From the NCBI RefSeq assembly GCF_018127925.1, contig NZ_CP072347.1, forward strand, positions 560,501-624,500: a stretch of 64,000 nucleotides of DNA, written 5' to 3'. The position numbers and the translations under genes were made by a program. Below are positions 9,790 to 17,747 of the stretch, one piece after another. The first letter of the stretch is position 1. Each line of letters begins with the position of its first letter. The notes below the pieces were generated by a model, which saw only the letters and a program-made list of their open reading frames with translations, had not been told where the DNA came from and searched no databases. The stretch comes from Prevotella melaninogenica. Lineage in GTDB: Bacteria > Bacteroidota > Bacteroidia > Bacteroidales > Bacteroidaceae.

Positions 9790-10534
9790 TAATCTCGACC
9801 TTTTTAAGAGTGCGTACAGTTCTGTCTGTAAGCAGGATTTTAAGGACTATGAGGTTGTTGTAGTAGATGATTCCACTGATTCGTCTATAGAGGATTACGT
9901 GTCTTCGCTTAATAATCCCATTCTTATTTATCGACATCATGTGCCCTCAGCAGGCGCAGTGAGTAATTGGAATCATGGTTTACAGTTAGCAAGTGGTAAG
10001 TATGTTATTGTATTACACCATGATGAGGCTTTCGAAGAAGACAATTATCTGACTTCTCTAAACGTACAATTCCAAAAGGGATATGACGTACTTGTGAGCC
10101 GTGTAAAGGTTTTTAATGGTGGAATATTAAAGTCCAATATGTTCTCAGAGGCTGTGATGAAAGGCTTTATAGGCTGTCCTTCCCTTCTTTTCCTTTGTAA
10201 TGTCATTGGTCCTTGTTCCTGTGTTGCTTTTAAGCGAGCGCATATTACAGACTTTGACAACCGCCTTAACTGGCTTGTTGATGTTGATTGGTATTACCGT
10301 CTACTGAAGGGGAAGCGCAGAAAGTTCTTAGATCATCTTCATATCAACTCTTTTAACGACCATGAGGATAAGATTACAAATCAGATAGATGTGAAACAAT
10401 CAGAGGTGAAAGACATAGCTATTCTCAACGTAAAGTATAAGTGTCATTCTCTATTAAGATGTTGCTTATTCATCAATAAAATGGTTATGCTCTATGATTT
10501 AAAGGGTATAATAAAGAAACTCATCCGCAAATGA
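9755..10534 (+). CDS. Family 2 glycosyltransferase
   Basis: This 259-residue GT-A enzyme has the N-terminal TIVIPTYNNLDLFKSA, the nucleotide-binding VVVDDSTDSS and an unusual HHDE (residues 88-91) in place of the common DxD. It overlaps the polymerase gene by 35 bases and the following fucosyltransferase gene by 4 bases (ATGA), so these genes form one translationally coupled operon. Substrate is unknown. Confidence 0.85.
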   Translation: MKTFTIVIPTYNNLDLFKSAYSSVCKQDFKDYEVVVVDDSTDSSIEDYVSSLNNPILIYRHHVPSAGAVSNWNHGLQLASGKYVIVLHHDEAFEEDNYLTSLNVQFQKGYDVLVSRVKVFNGGILKSNMFSEAVMKGFIGCPSLLFLCNVIGPCSCVAFKRAHITDFDNRLNWLVDVDWYYRLLKGKRRKFLDHLHINSFNDHEDKITNQIDVKQSEVKDIAILNVKYKCHSLLRCCLFINKMVMLYDLKGIIKKLIRK

Positions 10535-11397
10535 AGATAGTAAAGATATTAGGTGGCTTGGGCAATCAGATGTTCCAGTATGCTTTATACCTCTCCTTGC
10601 AGGAGTCTTTTCCCAAGGAGCGTGTGGCACTCGACCTTTTTAGTTTCCACGGCTACCATCTGCATAATGGTTTCGAACTGGAGAACATCTTTTCTGTAGC
10701 GGCTCAGAAGGCTTCAGCTACTGACATTATGCGCATTGCCTATTACTATCCTAATTATCTTTTATGGCGTATTGGCAAACGCCTACTCCCACGTCGTAGG
10801 GGTATGTGTTTGGAAAGTTCTACGCTTCGTTTTGATGAATCGGTGTTGACGAGAGAAGGAAACAGATACTTTGATGGCTATTGGCAGGACGAAAGATACT
10901 TTGCCGCATATCGCGAGAAGGTGTTGAAAGCCTTTACTTTTCCTGCTTTTAAGCGCACGGAAAACCTATCTTTGTTAGAGAAATTAGATGAAAACAGCGT
11001 TGCGTTACACGTAAGACGAGGAGATTATGTTGGTAATAATCTTTATCAAGGTATCTGTGACCTCGACTATTATCGTACTGCCATTGAGAAGATGTGCGCT
11101 CATGTTACGCCCTCACTGTTTTGTATCTTTAGTAACGACATCGCATGGTGTCAGCAGCATCTTCAGCCGTATCTGAAAGCTCCAGTAGTCTATGTGACAT
11201 GGAATACAGGTGTTGAGAGTTACCGAGATATGCAGTTGATGTCGTGTTGTGCGCATAATATCATCGCAAATTCTTCCTTTTCGTGGTGGGGTGCATGGCT
11301 CAATCAGAATCGTGAAAAGGTGGTTATTGCACCTAAGAAATGGTTGAATATGGAAGAATGTCATTTCACTTTGCCAGCATCATGGATTAAAATCTAA
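10531..11397 (+). CDS. Family 11 glycosyltransferase (alpha-1,2-fucosyltransferase type)
   Basis: This 288-residue protein has all GT11 signatures: LGGLGNQMFQYA at residues 7-18, HVRRGDYV at 160-167 (GDP-fucose binding) and SSFSWWGAWL near 249-258. Such enzymes add fucose in alpha-1,2 linkage to galactose or similar acceptors, so the surface polysaccharide may carry a terminal fucose that mimics host glycans. The linkage is inferred from the family. It is the last gene of the plus-strand run and is followed by a strong terminator. Confidence 0.9.
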   Translation: MKIVKILGGLGNQMFQYALYLSLQESFPKERVALDLFSFHGYHLHNGFELENIFSVAAQKASATDIMRIAYYYPNYLLWRIGKRLLPRRRGMCLESSTLRFDESVLTREGNRYFDGYWQDERYFAAYREKVLKAFTFPAFKRTENLSLLEKLDENSVALHVRRGDYVGNNLYQGICDLDYYRTAIEKMCAHVTPSLFCIFSNDIAWCQQHLQPYLKAPVVYVTWNTGVESYRDMQLMSCCAHNIIANSSFSWWGAWLNQNREKVVIAPKKWLNMEECHFTLPASWIKI

Positions 11398-11527
11398 ATT
11401 CTTTTACTGCTGTCTGATACGAATAGAATAGCATATTTTCTTCTGCTAAAACTCTTTTAGACTATGGGAATGGTTAGTGTAACGCTTTCCCGACCACCAA
11501 TTCATTCCCTTTTTGTACTCTATTGTG

Positions 11528-11605
11528 AGGCTATAAGTGCTCCGCACCAATGGTGCGAAGTATGAACACGAAATGTGCGGGGCACCAACACGAGTTTAAT
11601 AGATG
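11528..11605 (-). repeat. Short dispersed repeat family II, copy 2
   Basis: Read on the plus strand it has GTGCTCCGCACCAATGGTGC, GAACACGAAATGTGCGGGGC and AACACGAG, related to copy 1 in inverted order. It is followed by TTTAATAGA, the same word that flanks copy 1. Confidence 0.55.
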
Positions 11606-11648
11606 GTATAAAATGATTTTATACAGGTGATATTCATCGTGCGGTTTT

Positions 11649-11703
11649 AATAAAAAAGAAGTTAGGTCAGTACAAATTGCATTGACCTAACTTCTTTTTT
11701 ATT
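11649..11703. terminator. Strong bidirectional terminator
   Basis: A 21-bp perfect stem built on AAGAAGTTAGGTCA and its complement, with a 13-base loop and A/T tracts on both sides, lies exactly between convergent operons. It should end both the glycosyltransferase transcript and the exporter transcript. Confidence 0.92.
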
Positions 11704-11747
11704 TACTCCAAAACACTGTCTACAGTCTTGTTGACAGAGATAATTCC

Positions 11748-14381
11748 TTACTTCAGCAAGTTTGCAATCGTAGCAATGACGGCTGCGATGCTGGCAGCAC
11801 TTGAACCGACGCTGAGGGTTTCAGCAAGGCTCATCTTGCTTTGTATCTTTGTTGGAACGATAATTTCGCAACCTGGACGAACCTTAGCATTGTGGCCAAC
11901 CTTTGCTAACATGCCGTTCATGTAGAGAATATAGGTGTTGCTTTTTTTCGCATCACTGGCGAAACCACCAGCCTGATCGATATAGTAAGCAACGCTCTTG
12001 CCCTCAACATAACCGACAGAGTTAGGGAACATAACCGCACCGTTAATCTTAACGGTTCCATTGTATTGTGGAATGACGATGTGATCGCCCTCACGAAGGA
12101 CGATGTCGGCATCACTTCCTGGATTAGCTATCGCCTTATCTAACTCGATACCAACTGGGTATACATCAGGAACTTTGAACTTCTCCTCTAACTTCTTGTT
12201 ATTTTCTTGTATTGCTTGAAGAACACCTGCATCCTTAGTTTTCACAGCTAAGTTTACCATGTTCTTATGTTGCTGTTCCAACTGCACCTTATAGATATTC
12301 TCCATTCGTATGCGTTCGGATGGAGTAGGGCGACGCTCTAAGCGCGCACCTTTGATATATCCTAATTCTGTTGCACCACCTGCAGCCTTATAAATGTCGC
12401 TTAGGCGCATCTTTCTTGAGGTCAGTGTGTAGTTTCCAGCAAACACAACCTCACCTTCAATACTAACATTCTGCTGATTGGTTGTACCCGGACTCTTACG
12501 TACATACACCTCATCGTAAGGTTCAAGAACGAAACCTGGCGCACCATCGATGACAAAGCCGTCACGTAGAGAGAAGGAGTAGGTGCGGGCGATGATAGAG
12601 TCTGGCGTCAGTGCTTGTGGGTTTGTGATACGACGTGACACATCTACTCTCACCGTAGAGGCACTCTGTTTCAGACCTCCAGCTTGCAGGATGAAGTCTT
12701 CTAACGACTCATTATCAGCGTATTGATAGATACCTGGATAGAGAACTTCACCATGAATGGTTATGGTTCGTTGCTCCTGTGCATCCGTACGTGTAGGGAT
12801 GAAGAGTACATCTTCATTTTGTATAGGGATGTCAGCCACACGACCCGTAAGGATTCCGTCCACATCTACCGAGATAACCTCTAATGTGCGGTCAGCCTTC
12901 TTGCGGTGTAAAACGGCGTGTGGAGCAAATGCCACCTCTGTCAATCCGTCTGCAGCTTCAATCAAACCGCGTACGCTATTGATGCGTCCACCAACCTCAT
13001 ACATACCCGGACGGAACACGGCTCCCTTGATTTCAACCATGTTTTCGTATCTTGGAATAACCGAGTCTACACTGATAGAGTCTTCGTCAGCAACACGGAA
13101 GTTGCGCATGTCAAACTCATTAACATTGAAGATAGAATACTGGCGACCCGTCTTTCTGCGTACACGTACCGAACGTGTATAGGCATCACCAGCAAATCCA
13201 CCTGCATAACCGATGAGTGTTCCAAGGCTTTCGCCACGTTTCATCTCATAGAACATTGGGCGTTTCACCTTACCGCTAATCTGTGCAAGCATCTCGTAAG
13301 GACCCACAACGATGACGTCGTTATCAGCCAAGCGCACATTACCACTCAGATGACCGCGACGAAGGAAGTCGTATACGTCAACCGTAGTGATGAGTGTTCC
13401 TCCTCTATAAACCTTGATATTACGCAGTGTTCCTAAGTCACCGATACCGCCAGCCATGTAAAGTGCGTTGAAAACAGTGGCAAAAGCTGACAGTGTATAG
13501 GTACCTGGGGTCTTCACTTCACCCACAACATTCACCATGATGGTATGGGTCTGACCAACAGAGAGGCGTATGTTCGAACTACTAAAACGCTTACCAATCT
13601 TCTCACGGATACGGTTGTTCGCCTGATCTACAGTCAATCCACTCACCTGAACAGGACCGAAACCCTCCAAGGTGACGTAACCATCAGGGGCAACCGTTGT
13701 CTGGTAAGACTTTTGTGAAGCACCATATACATCGATAAACACAGCATCACCGGGACCAATACGGTAGTTGCGAGGCAGCGCCATGTTCATGTTTGGTTCA
13801 AAAGAAAGACTCTTATTATTAAAGATGTCACGTCCCCAGACCTTCTTTCGGTTACGACTCAGCTGCTTCAGTAGGTTTTCATACATTGCAGCAGTGTCCT
13901 GTGGCATCCAATCATTCATCTCAGCCTGCATCTTCAGGTACTCACCATCGTTCTCATCGTAGGTGTTTGTCCACGAACGATTAGCCGAGATACGTCCCTC
14001 TGAGTATCTGTTTATCTCCTGCTCGTTGTTATTGTAATCATCGAGTGTCGCATCAGCGATTTGTCGTTTGCTCTTTCCTGGGGCAGAAGTAGGACTTGTC
14101 TGTCCGTTATTTGTACGACTACGATCCGTTGTTGTACTCTCTTTTGCGGCTCCGAAAGCAGCATTTCCCTTCTGCATCTTTTCGTATATGTTTCTCACGC
14201 GGCGTATCTGCGAGATGTCTACACCACTCTGCATGAGCTTGGTGACAATCTGCGCTTGTGGAGTACCTTTCTTGTGCTCCTTCTGCACGAAGTCCATTAC
14301 CTGCGTATCCGTCATAGACGACTGTGCAAAACCGTTCAAAGAACATAATGCGAGTAATACAAATAGAATATATTTCTTCAT
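11748..14381 (-). CDS. Polysaccharide export protein with multiple SLBB domains (Wza-like)
   Basis: This 877-residue exported protein has a signal peptide (residues 1-19, ending NGFAQ). A Poly_export domain (YRIGPGDAVFIDVYGASQ, near residue 206) is followed by about six SLBB-type repeats. Each of these has a G-x-V-xxPGxY start and ends in an AGG motif (for example VVGEVKTPGTYTL, HGEVLYPGIYQY and EGEVVFAGNYTL). A hydrophobic C-terminal helix (SSAASIAAVIATIANLL) may cross or touch the outer membrane. It would form the periplasm-to-surface conduit for the polymer made by the Wzx/Wzy genes. It lies 8 bases downstream of the sugar transferase gene, in one operon. The N-terminal part contains a low-complexity Ser/Thr/Asn segment. 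Confidence 0.88.
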   Translation of the reverse strand: MKKYILFVLLALCSLNGFAQSSMTDTQVMDFVQKEHKKGTPQAQIVTKLMQSGVDISQIRRVRNIYEKMQKGNAAFGAAKESTTTDRSRTNNGQTSPTSAPGKSKRQIADATLDDYNNNEQEINRYSEGRISANRSWTNTYDENDGEYLKMQAEMNDWMPQDTAAMYENLLKQLSRNRKKVWGRDIFNNKSLSFEPNMNMALPRNYRIGPGDAVFIDVYGASQKSYQTTVAPDGYVTLEGFGPVQVSGLTVDQANNRIREKIGKRFSSSNIRLSVGQTHTIMVNVVGEVKTPGTYTLSAFATVFNALYMAGGIGDLGTLRNIKVYRGGTLITTVDVYDFLRRGHLSGNVRLADNDVIVVGPYEMLAQISGKVKRPMFYEMKRGESLGTLIGYAGGFAGDAYTRSVRVRRKTGRQYSIFNVNEFDMRNFRVADEDSISVDSVIPRYENMVEIKGAVFRPGMYEVGGRINSVRGLIEAADGLTEVAFAPHAVLHRKKADRTLEVISVDVDGILTGRVADIPIQNEDVLFIPTRTDAQEQRTITIHGEVLYPGIYQYADNESLEDFILQAGGLKQSASTVRVDVSRRITNPQALTPDSIIARTYSFSLRDGFVIDGAPGFVLEPYDEVYVRKSPGTTNQQNVSIEGEVVFAGNYTLTSRKMRLSDIYKAAGGATELGYIKGARLERRPTPSERIRMENIYKVQLEQQHKNMVNLAVKTKDAGVLQAIQENNKKLEEKFKVPDVYPVGIELDKAIANPGSDADIVLREGDHIVIPQYNGTVKINGAVMFPNSVGYVEGKSVAYYIDQAGGFASDAKKSNTYILYMNGMLAKVGHNAKVRPGCEIIVPTKIQSKMSLAETLSVGSSAASIAAVIATIANLLK

Positions 14382-14389
14382 CTTTCTGT

Positions 14390-15010
14390 TTAGAATTTCT
14401 TTCCAGTAACAATTTTTAGAACCGTCTTAATGACGATGGTAAAGTCCAACCACAAGGTGCGATGTTCCAAGTAATGGATGTCCATCTCCATTCGTCGGAG
14501 CATTTTCTCCATCGTATCGGTATAACCATTGTAGAGTGTTGCCTCAGAAGTAAGCCCCGGTCGCATCTGATAGATGAGTTGATAGCGGTTGGTCTGTTCG
14601 ATAATCTTGTCGATAAAGAACTTACGTTCAGGGCGCGGACCCACGAACGACATGTCACCTCTGAGCACATTCCATAGCTGTGGTAGTTCGTCTAAGTGAT
14701 GCCCACGCAGGAACTGTTCCAATCGAGTAGAGTTCGAACTGTCACATTTTGCAACAAGTTGCGGACCCTCTTCCTCCACAACACTGCTCATTGTACGAAA
14801 CTTAAAGATAGCAAACGGACGTCCTTTATATCCGATACGTATCTGTCGGAAGATGATGGGTCCATTGCTTTGATAAGTAATAAGAATACTGATGAGGAGA
14901 AATAGAGGAGAGCAGATGATAAGTCCTATGAGCGCACCAACAATGTCAAAAGCACGCTTCAAACAGCGTTGAAGCTTTCCCATGCCATCATGACTCTCGT
15001 TTTCTCTCAT
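14390..15010 (-). CDS. Initiating sugar transferase (polyprenyl-phosphate hexose-1-phosphate transferase)
   Basis: This 206-residue protein is a small member of the bacterial sugar transferase family (WbaP/WcaJ/PglC catalytic unit). It has one membrane helix at about residues 20-43, then FKFRTM, a GHHLDELPQLWNVLRGDMSF core and VGPRP. It loads a sugar-1-phosphate on undecaprenyl phosphate. It lacks the extra N-terminal helices of the long forms. This is the second initiating enzyme near one Wzx/Wzy set, the other being the WecA-like protein at 3960-5066. An alternative start at 14983 would shorten it by nine residues. Confidence 0.88.
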   Translation of the reverse strand: MRENESHDGMGKLQRCLKRAFDIVGALIGLIICSPLFLLISILITYQSNGPIIFRQIRIGYKGRPFAIFKFRTMSSVVEEEGPQLVAKCDSSNSTRLEQFLRGHHLDELPQLWNVLRGDMSFVGPRPERKFFIDKIIEQTNRYQLIYQMRPGLTSEATLYNGYTDTMEKMLRRMEMDIHYLEHRTLWLDFTIVIKTVLKIVTGKKF

Positions 15011-15068
15011 TTGGTTATTCGTACTTTGATCCGTATAGTTATTATAACTCTATTTTCGTTATTTTGTT

Positions 15069-15077
15069 GCAAAGATA
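15069..15077 (-). promoter_or_regulatory. Possible -7 box for the sugar transferase-exporter operon
   Basis: TATCTTTGC on the minus strand lies 59 bases before the start at 15010. A TTTG further upstream is spaced 23 bases away, longer than usual, so only the -7 element is called. Confidence 0.5.
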
Positions 15078-15131
15078 CGCTTTTTTATTTATTTATTAAT
15101 CAAAAATCCTTATCTTTCCACATCTTAGCCG

Positions 15132-15140
15132 TATCTTTGC
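15132..15140 (+). promoter_or_regulatory. Possible -7 box for dinB
   Basis: TATCTTTGC lies 20 bases before the dinB start, matching TAnnTTTGC. No clear TTG is present at the -33 position. Together with the minus-strand box at 15069-15077 this makes a compact divergent promoter region. Confidence 0.5.
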
Positions 15141-15160
15141 ATAGAGAATAGGGTGCTATC

Positions 15161-16261
15161 ATGCGTAAAATTATTCACATTGACATGGATGCTTTCTTTG
15201 CTTCGGTTGAGCAAAGGGACAATCCAGAACTGAGAGGGAAGCCTATCGCTGTCGGTTTCGATGGTCCACGTGGCGTGGTGTCGACTGCCAGCTACGAGGC
15301 TCGTCCCTTTGGCGTTCATTCTGCCATGTCAATGGCGCAGGCGAAAAGGCGTTGTCCGCAACTGATCGTTGTCTCTTCACATTTCGATAGATACAAAGAA
15401 GTGTCACGACAGATTCATGCTGTCTTTCATGAATACACCGATTTGGTTGAGCCAATCTCATTGGATGAGGCGTTCCTTGATGTTTCAGAGAATAAAAAAG
15501 GAATAGAACTGGCTGTCGATATAGCGAAAGAAATCAAGCAAAAGATATTCGAGCGTACCTCGCTAACTGCCTCTGCAGGAATAAGCTACAATAAACTATT
15601 GGCTAAGATAGCCTCTGATATGCGCAAGCCAAATGGACTCTTCACGGTACATCCCGACCGTGCGCTTGATTTTATCGGTAAACTCCCTGTTGAGAAGCTA
15701 TGGGGCGTTGGTCCAAAGACGGCTGAGCGAATGCATAGTATGGGTATCTTTACGGGAGAGCAACTGCGACAAATATCGCGAGAACACCTTGTGCAGGTGT
15801 TTGGTAAGATGGGTAATGTCTATTATGATTTCTCACGTGGCATTGACAATCGTCCTGTCATCGTTTCCTATGAGCGTAAGTCTGTGGGCTGTGAACGTAC
15901 TTTTCTTGAAGATTTACATATCGAATCGAAGATAATCATCGAACTCTATCACATCACTTTGGAGTTAGTTGAACGAATCAAAGCGAAAGATTTTAAGGGT
16001 AGAACCCTCACACTAAAACTGAAGTGGGATGCTACAACGCAGATAACACGCAGTCTTACACAGGACAGAATCCTCCGAACGAAAGATGATATCCTTCCTC
16101 TTGCCAAGCAATTATTAAAAGATACGGACTATAAGAATCGCCCTATCCGCTTGATGGGACTCTCTGTTTCTTTGCCCGAAACGAACGAAAAAGAAGGACA
16201 AATACGCCCTCAATGGATAGAAGGATTGCTTCCTTTTAAAGAAAATGACTTTGTTACGTAA
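15161..16261 (+). CDS. dinB: DNA polymerase IV (Y-family translesion polymerase)
   Basis: This 366-residue Y-family polymerase begins IIHIDMDAFFASVEQRDNP, which holds the first catalytic aspartate, and has SLDEAFLDV with the acidic pair in the palm. It also contains the GISYNKLLAKIASD segment and the helix-hairpin-helix GVGPKTAERMHSMGI. It extends mismatched or damaged primer ends at stalled forks. A clear C-terminal clamp-binding QLxLF motif is not obvious; the protein ends LLPFKENDFVT. It is divergent from the polysaccharide export genes. Confidence 0.95.
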   Translation: MRKIIHIDMDAFFASVEQRDNPELRGKPIAVGFDGPRGVVSTASYEARPFGVHSAMSMAQAKRRCPQLIVVSSHFDRYKEVSRQIHAVFHEYTDLVEPISLDEAFLDVSENKKGIELAVDIAKEIKQKIFERTSLTASAGISYNKLLAKIASDMRKPNGLFTVHPDRALDFIGKLPVEKLWGVGPKTAERMHSMGIFTGEQLRQISREHLVQVFGKMGNVYYDFSRGIDNRPVIVSYERKSVGCERTFLEDLHIESKIIIELYHITLELVERIKAKDFKGRTLTLKLKWDATTQITRSLTQDRILRTKDDILPLAKQLLKDTDYKNRPIRLMGLSVSLPETNEKEGQIRPQWIEGLLPFKENDFVT

Positions 16262-16339
16262 TCGTCTTGTACTATCTTCTATTTACAATGGTGAACTTAA
16301 CGCTCCTTCTTCCTTATCTTTAAGTGGGGTAGGGATACT

Positions 16340-16405
16340 GCGCACATCGTGTGCTGATGCTCCGCACATCGTGTGCTAAGGCTAAACACCAGTGGTGCTA
16401 AGCCC
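16340..16405 (+). repeat. Short dispersed repeat family II, copy 3
   Basis: Contains CGCACATCGTGTGCTGATGC, CCGCACATCGTGTGCTAAGG and CACCAGTGGTGCTAAGCC. The alternating ACATCGTGTGC and CCAGTGGTGC words match those of copies 1, 2 and 4. Confidence 0.6.
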
Positions 16406-16501
16406 TAAACGCAGTGTAGATAGTAGTTTCTTATTGTAGAGTTTTATATTATAAGTTTCGCATTTGTTCGTAAAATTGACCTTATATTATTGCTTAAAAC
16501 A

Positions 16502-16534
16502 TTTCCAAATATGGAAGAAAATTATTAATTTTGC
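16502..16534 (+). promoter_or_regulatory. Probable promoter of the zinc-ribbon gene pair
   Basis: TAATTTTGC at 16526-16534 is a full match to TAnnTTTGC. The -33 region has TTTC rather than TTTG. The start codon is about 80 bases downstream, leaving room for a leader. Confidence 0.5.
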
Positions 16535-16616
16535 ACAAGATAAACCGTGTTAGACTATTAGGGATGTTGTTAACCCTTTGTCCTCACTAATCATTGTTCT
16601 TAAGAAGTGGTAGCAT

Positions 16617-17360
16617 ATGCAATATAATGTAACTTGTAATAAATGCAATCGCACGTTTATGATTACGGCCGATGGCAATGATAAAATACATTGCAATTGT
16701 CCTTATTGTGGACAGTCATTGCTTGTCAACTTGCCTACATTGGCAAGTCCTGTTACCCCTTCTGTACAACAACCTATCATGGGGCAAGGAGAGCAGAAAG
16801 ACTCTGGTTCTACACTGAAAGTCTTGCTTACTATCTTGATAGTTCTCATCTTAGGAGGCTTGGCAGTCTTTGGCTACATCTATTGGAACAACCAGAAGGA
16901 AGCTGCTCAGCAGGAACTTCAAGCGCAACGCAAGGCACACGCTGACTCTATGATGCAGGTTCGTGCGCAGATAGAGGCGCAAGAAGCTGAGGCACAGCGA
17001 CAGGATGATAAGCGAAAGAGTATCTGCAGATTCTTAGAGTCATTCTATAAGAAAGCTGTTCTTACGGAGGATGCGGATGCAGACTTCTACAGTCGTTACC
17101 TCACAGATTACTGTCATCGAATGGTTTTTGGCACTCAAGGCTCTTATGACTATGATGTTGATGAGGCGACTGTATGGTGGGGTGCCTTTGGAAACACGGC
17201 TTCAGAGCCAGACTTTAATCAACTTCAGCGCAACCTCAAGGTTGATGCTATTGATGATAATTGGTATAAAGTGAGACTGTCGCAAGATGGTGAAACGGAA
17301 TATCGTCAGGTGAAAGTGCTATCGCAAGATGGGCATATTCTCATTGACGACGTAAGATAA
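16617..17360 (+). CDS. Zinc-ribbon membrane protein, unknown function
   Basis: This 247-residue protein has cysteines at 7 and 10 (CNKC) and at 26, 28 and 31 (CNCPYC), a treble-clef or zinc-ribbon pattern. A linker rich in Pro and Gln follows, then a single membrane helix at about 68-90. An Ala/Gln/Glu-rich coiled coil spans about 91-130. A C-terminal domain of about 115 residues (ICRFLESFYKKAVLTEDADA onward) resembles small SnoaL-like or NTF2-like folds in pattern, but this is a guess. The ribbon would face the cytoplasm if the positive-inside rule holds. It is followed 22 bases later by a shorter paralogue. Confidence 0.65.
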   Translation: MQYNVTCNKCNRTFMITADGNDKIHCNCPYCGQSLLVNLPTLASPVTPSVQQPIMGQGEQKDSGSTLKVLLTILIVLILGGLAVFGYIYWNNQKEAAQQELQAQRKAHADSMMQVRAQIEAQEAEAQRQDDKRKSICRFLESFYKKAVLTEDADADFYSRYLTDYCHRMVFGTQGSYDYDVDEATVWWGAFGNTASEPDFNQLQRNLKVDAIDDNWYKVRLSQDGETEYRQVKVLSQDGHILIDDVR

Positions 17361-17382
17361 TAACAGACGAAAGGAGGTTTAA

Positions 17383-17727
17383 ATGCAATTTCAGATAGCC
17401 TGTAAACATTGTCATCGTCCCTTTGTAATAGAGTCGGAGGGTGGTAATACGCTAAGATGTAATTGCCCCTATTGTGGTGAGAGTATGACGGTTGCAACCC
17501 CGCAGATGGGTGCTCCAAGTGGTAGTGCTGCTGAGACAACTGCCACTGTGAACCATGTACAAGTGGAAAGGGATAACACGCAAGGACAAGTCAGACCTGC
17601 GATGGATAAAAAGACATCGAAGGGCGGACTGGGAAAGAAAGTAACCATCATCTTTGTTGGCTTCTTGTTGTTCGTTATTCTCATGTCATCACTCTTATAT
17701 ATTATTTTCTCAGCAATGTCAAATTAA
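17383..17727 (+). CDS. Short zinc-ribbon membrane protein, paralogue of the preceding gene
   Basis: This 114-residue protein has cysteines at 7, 10, 26, 28 and 31, exactly the spacing of the upstream protein, and CNCPYCGES nearly identical to CNCPYCGQS. A Ser/Thr/Ala-rich linker leads to one C-terminal membrane helix at about 88-111. There is no coiled coil or distal domain. It appears to be a truncated or minimal duplicate. Pyruvate kinase follows after 20 bases, so all three genes may be cotranscribed. Confidence 0.65.
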   Translation: MQFQIACKHCHRPFVIESEGGNTLRCNCPYCGESMTVATPQMGAPSGSAAETTATVNHVQVERDNTQGQVRPAMDKKTSKGGLGKKVTIIFVGFLLFVILMSSLLYIIFSAMSN

Positions 17728-17747
17728 ACAATAACACACTCAATTTT

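Larger units (their letters stand above)
11398..11747. other. Convergent gap with repeat and terminator
   Basis: This gap has a family II repeat (11528-11605) and a strong hairpin (11649-11703) between the fucosyltransferase gene and the oppositely oriented exporter gene. No coding sequence is seen. Confidence 0.7.
16262..16616. other. Intergenic stretch with a family II repeat
   Basis: It contains repeat copy 3 (16340-16405) and a promoter-like pair before the zinc-ribbon gene. No terminator after dinB was recognised and no gene is seen. Confidence 0.6.

Noticed and set aside
12757-14409. Several plus-strand open frames opposite the SLBB exporter gene
   Set aside because: They are shadows of a strongly supported gene on the other strand and have no recognisable domains.
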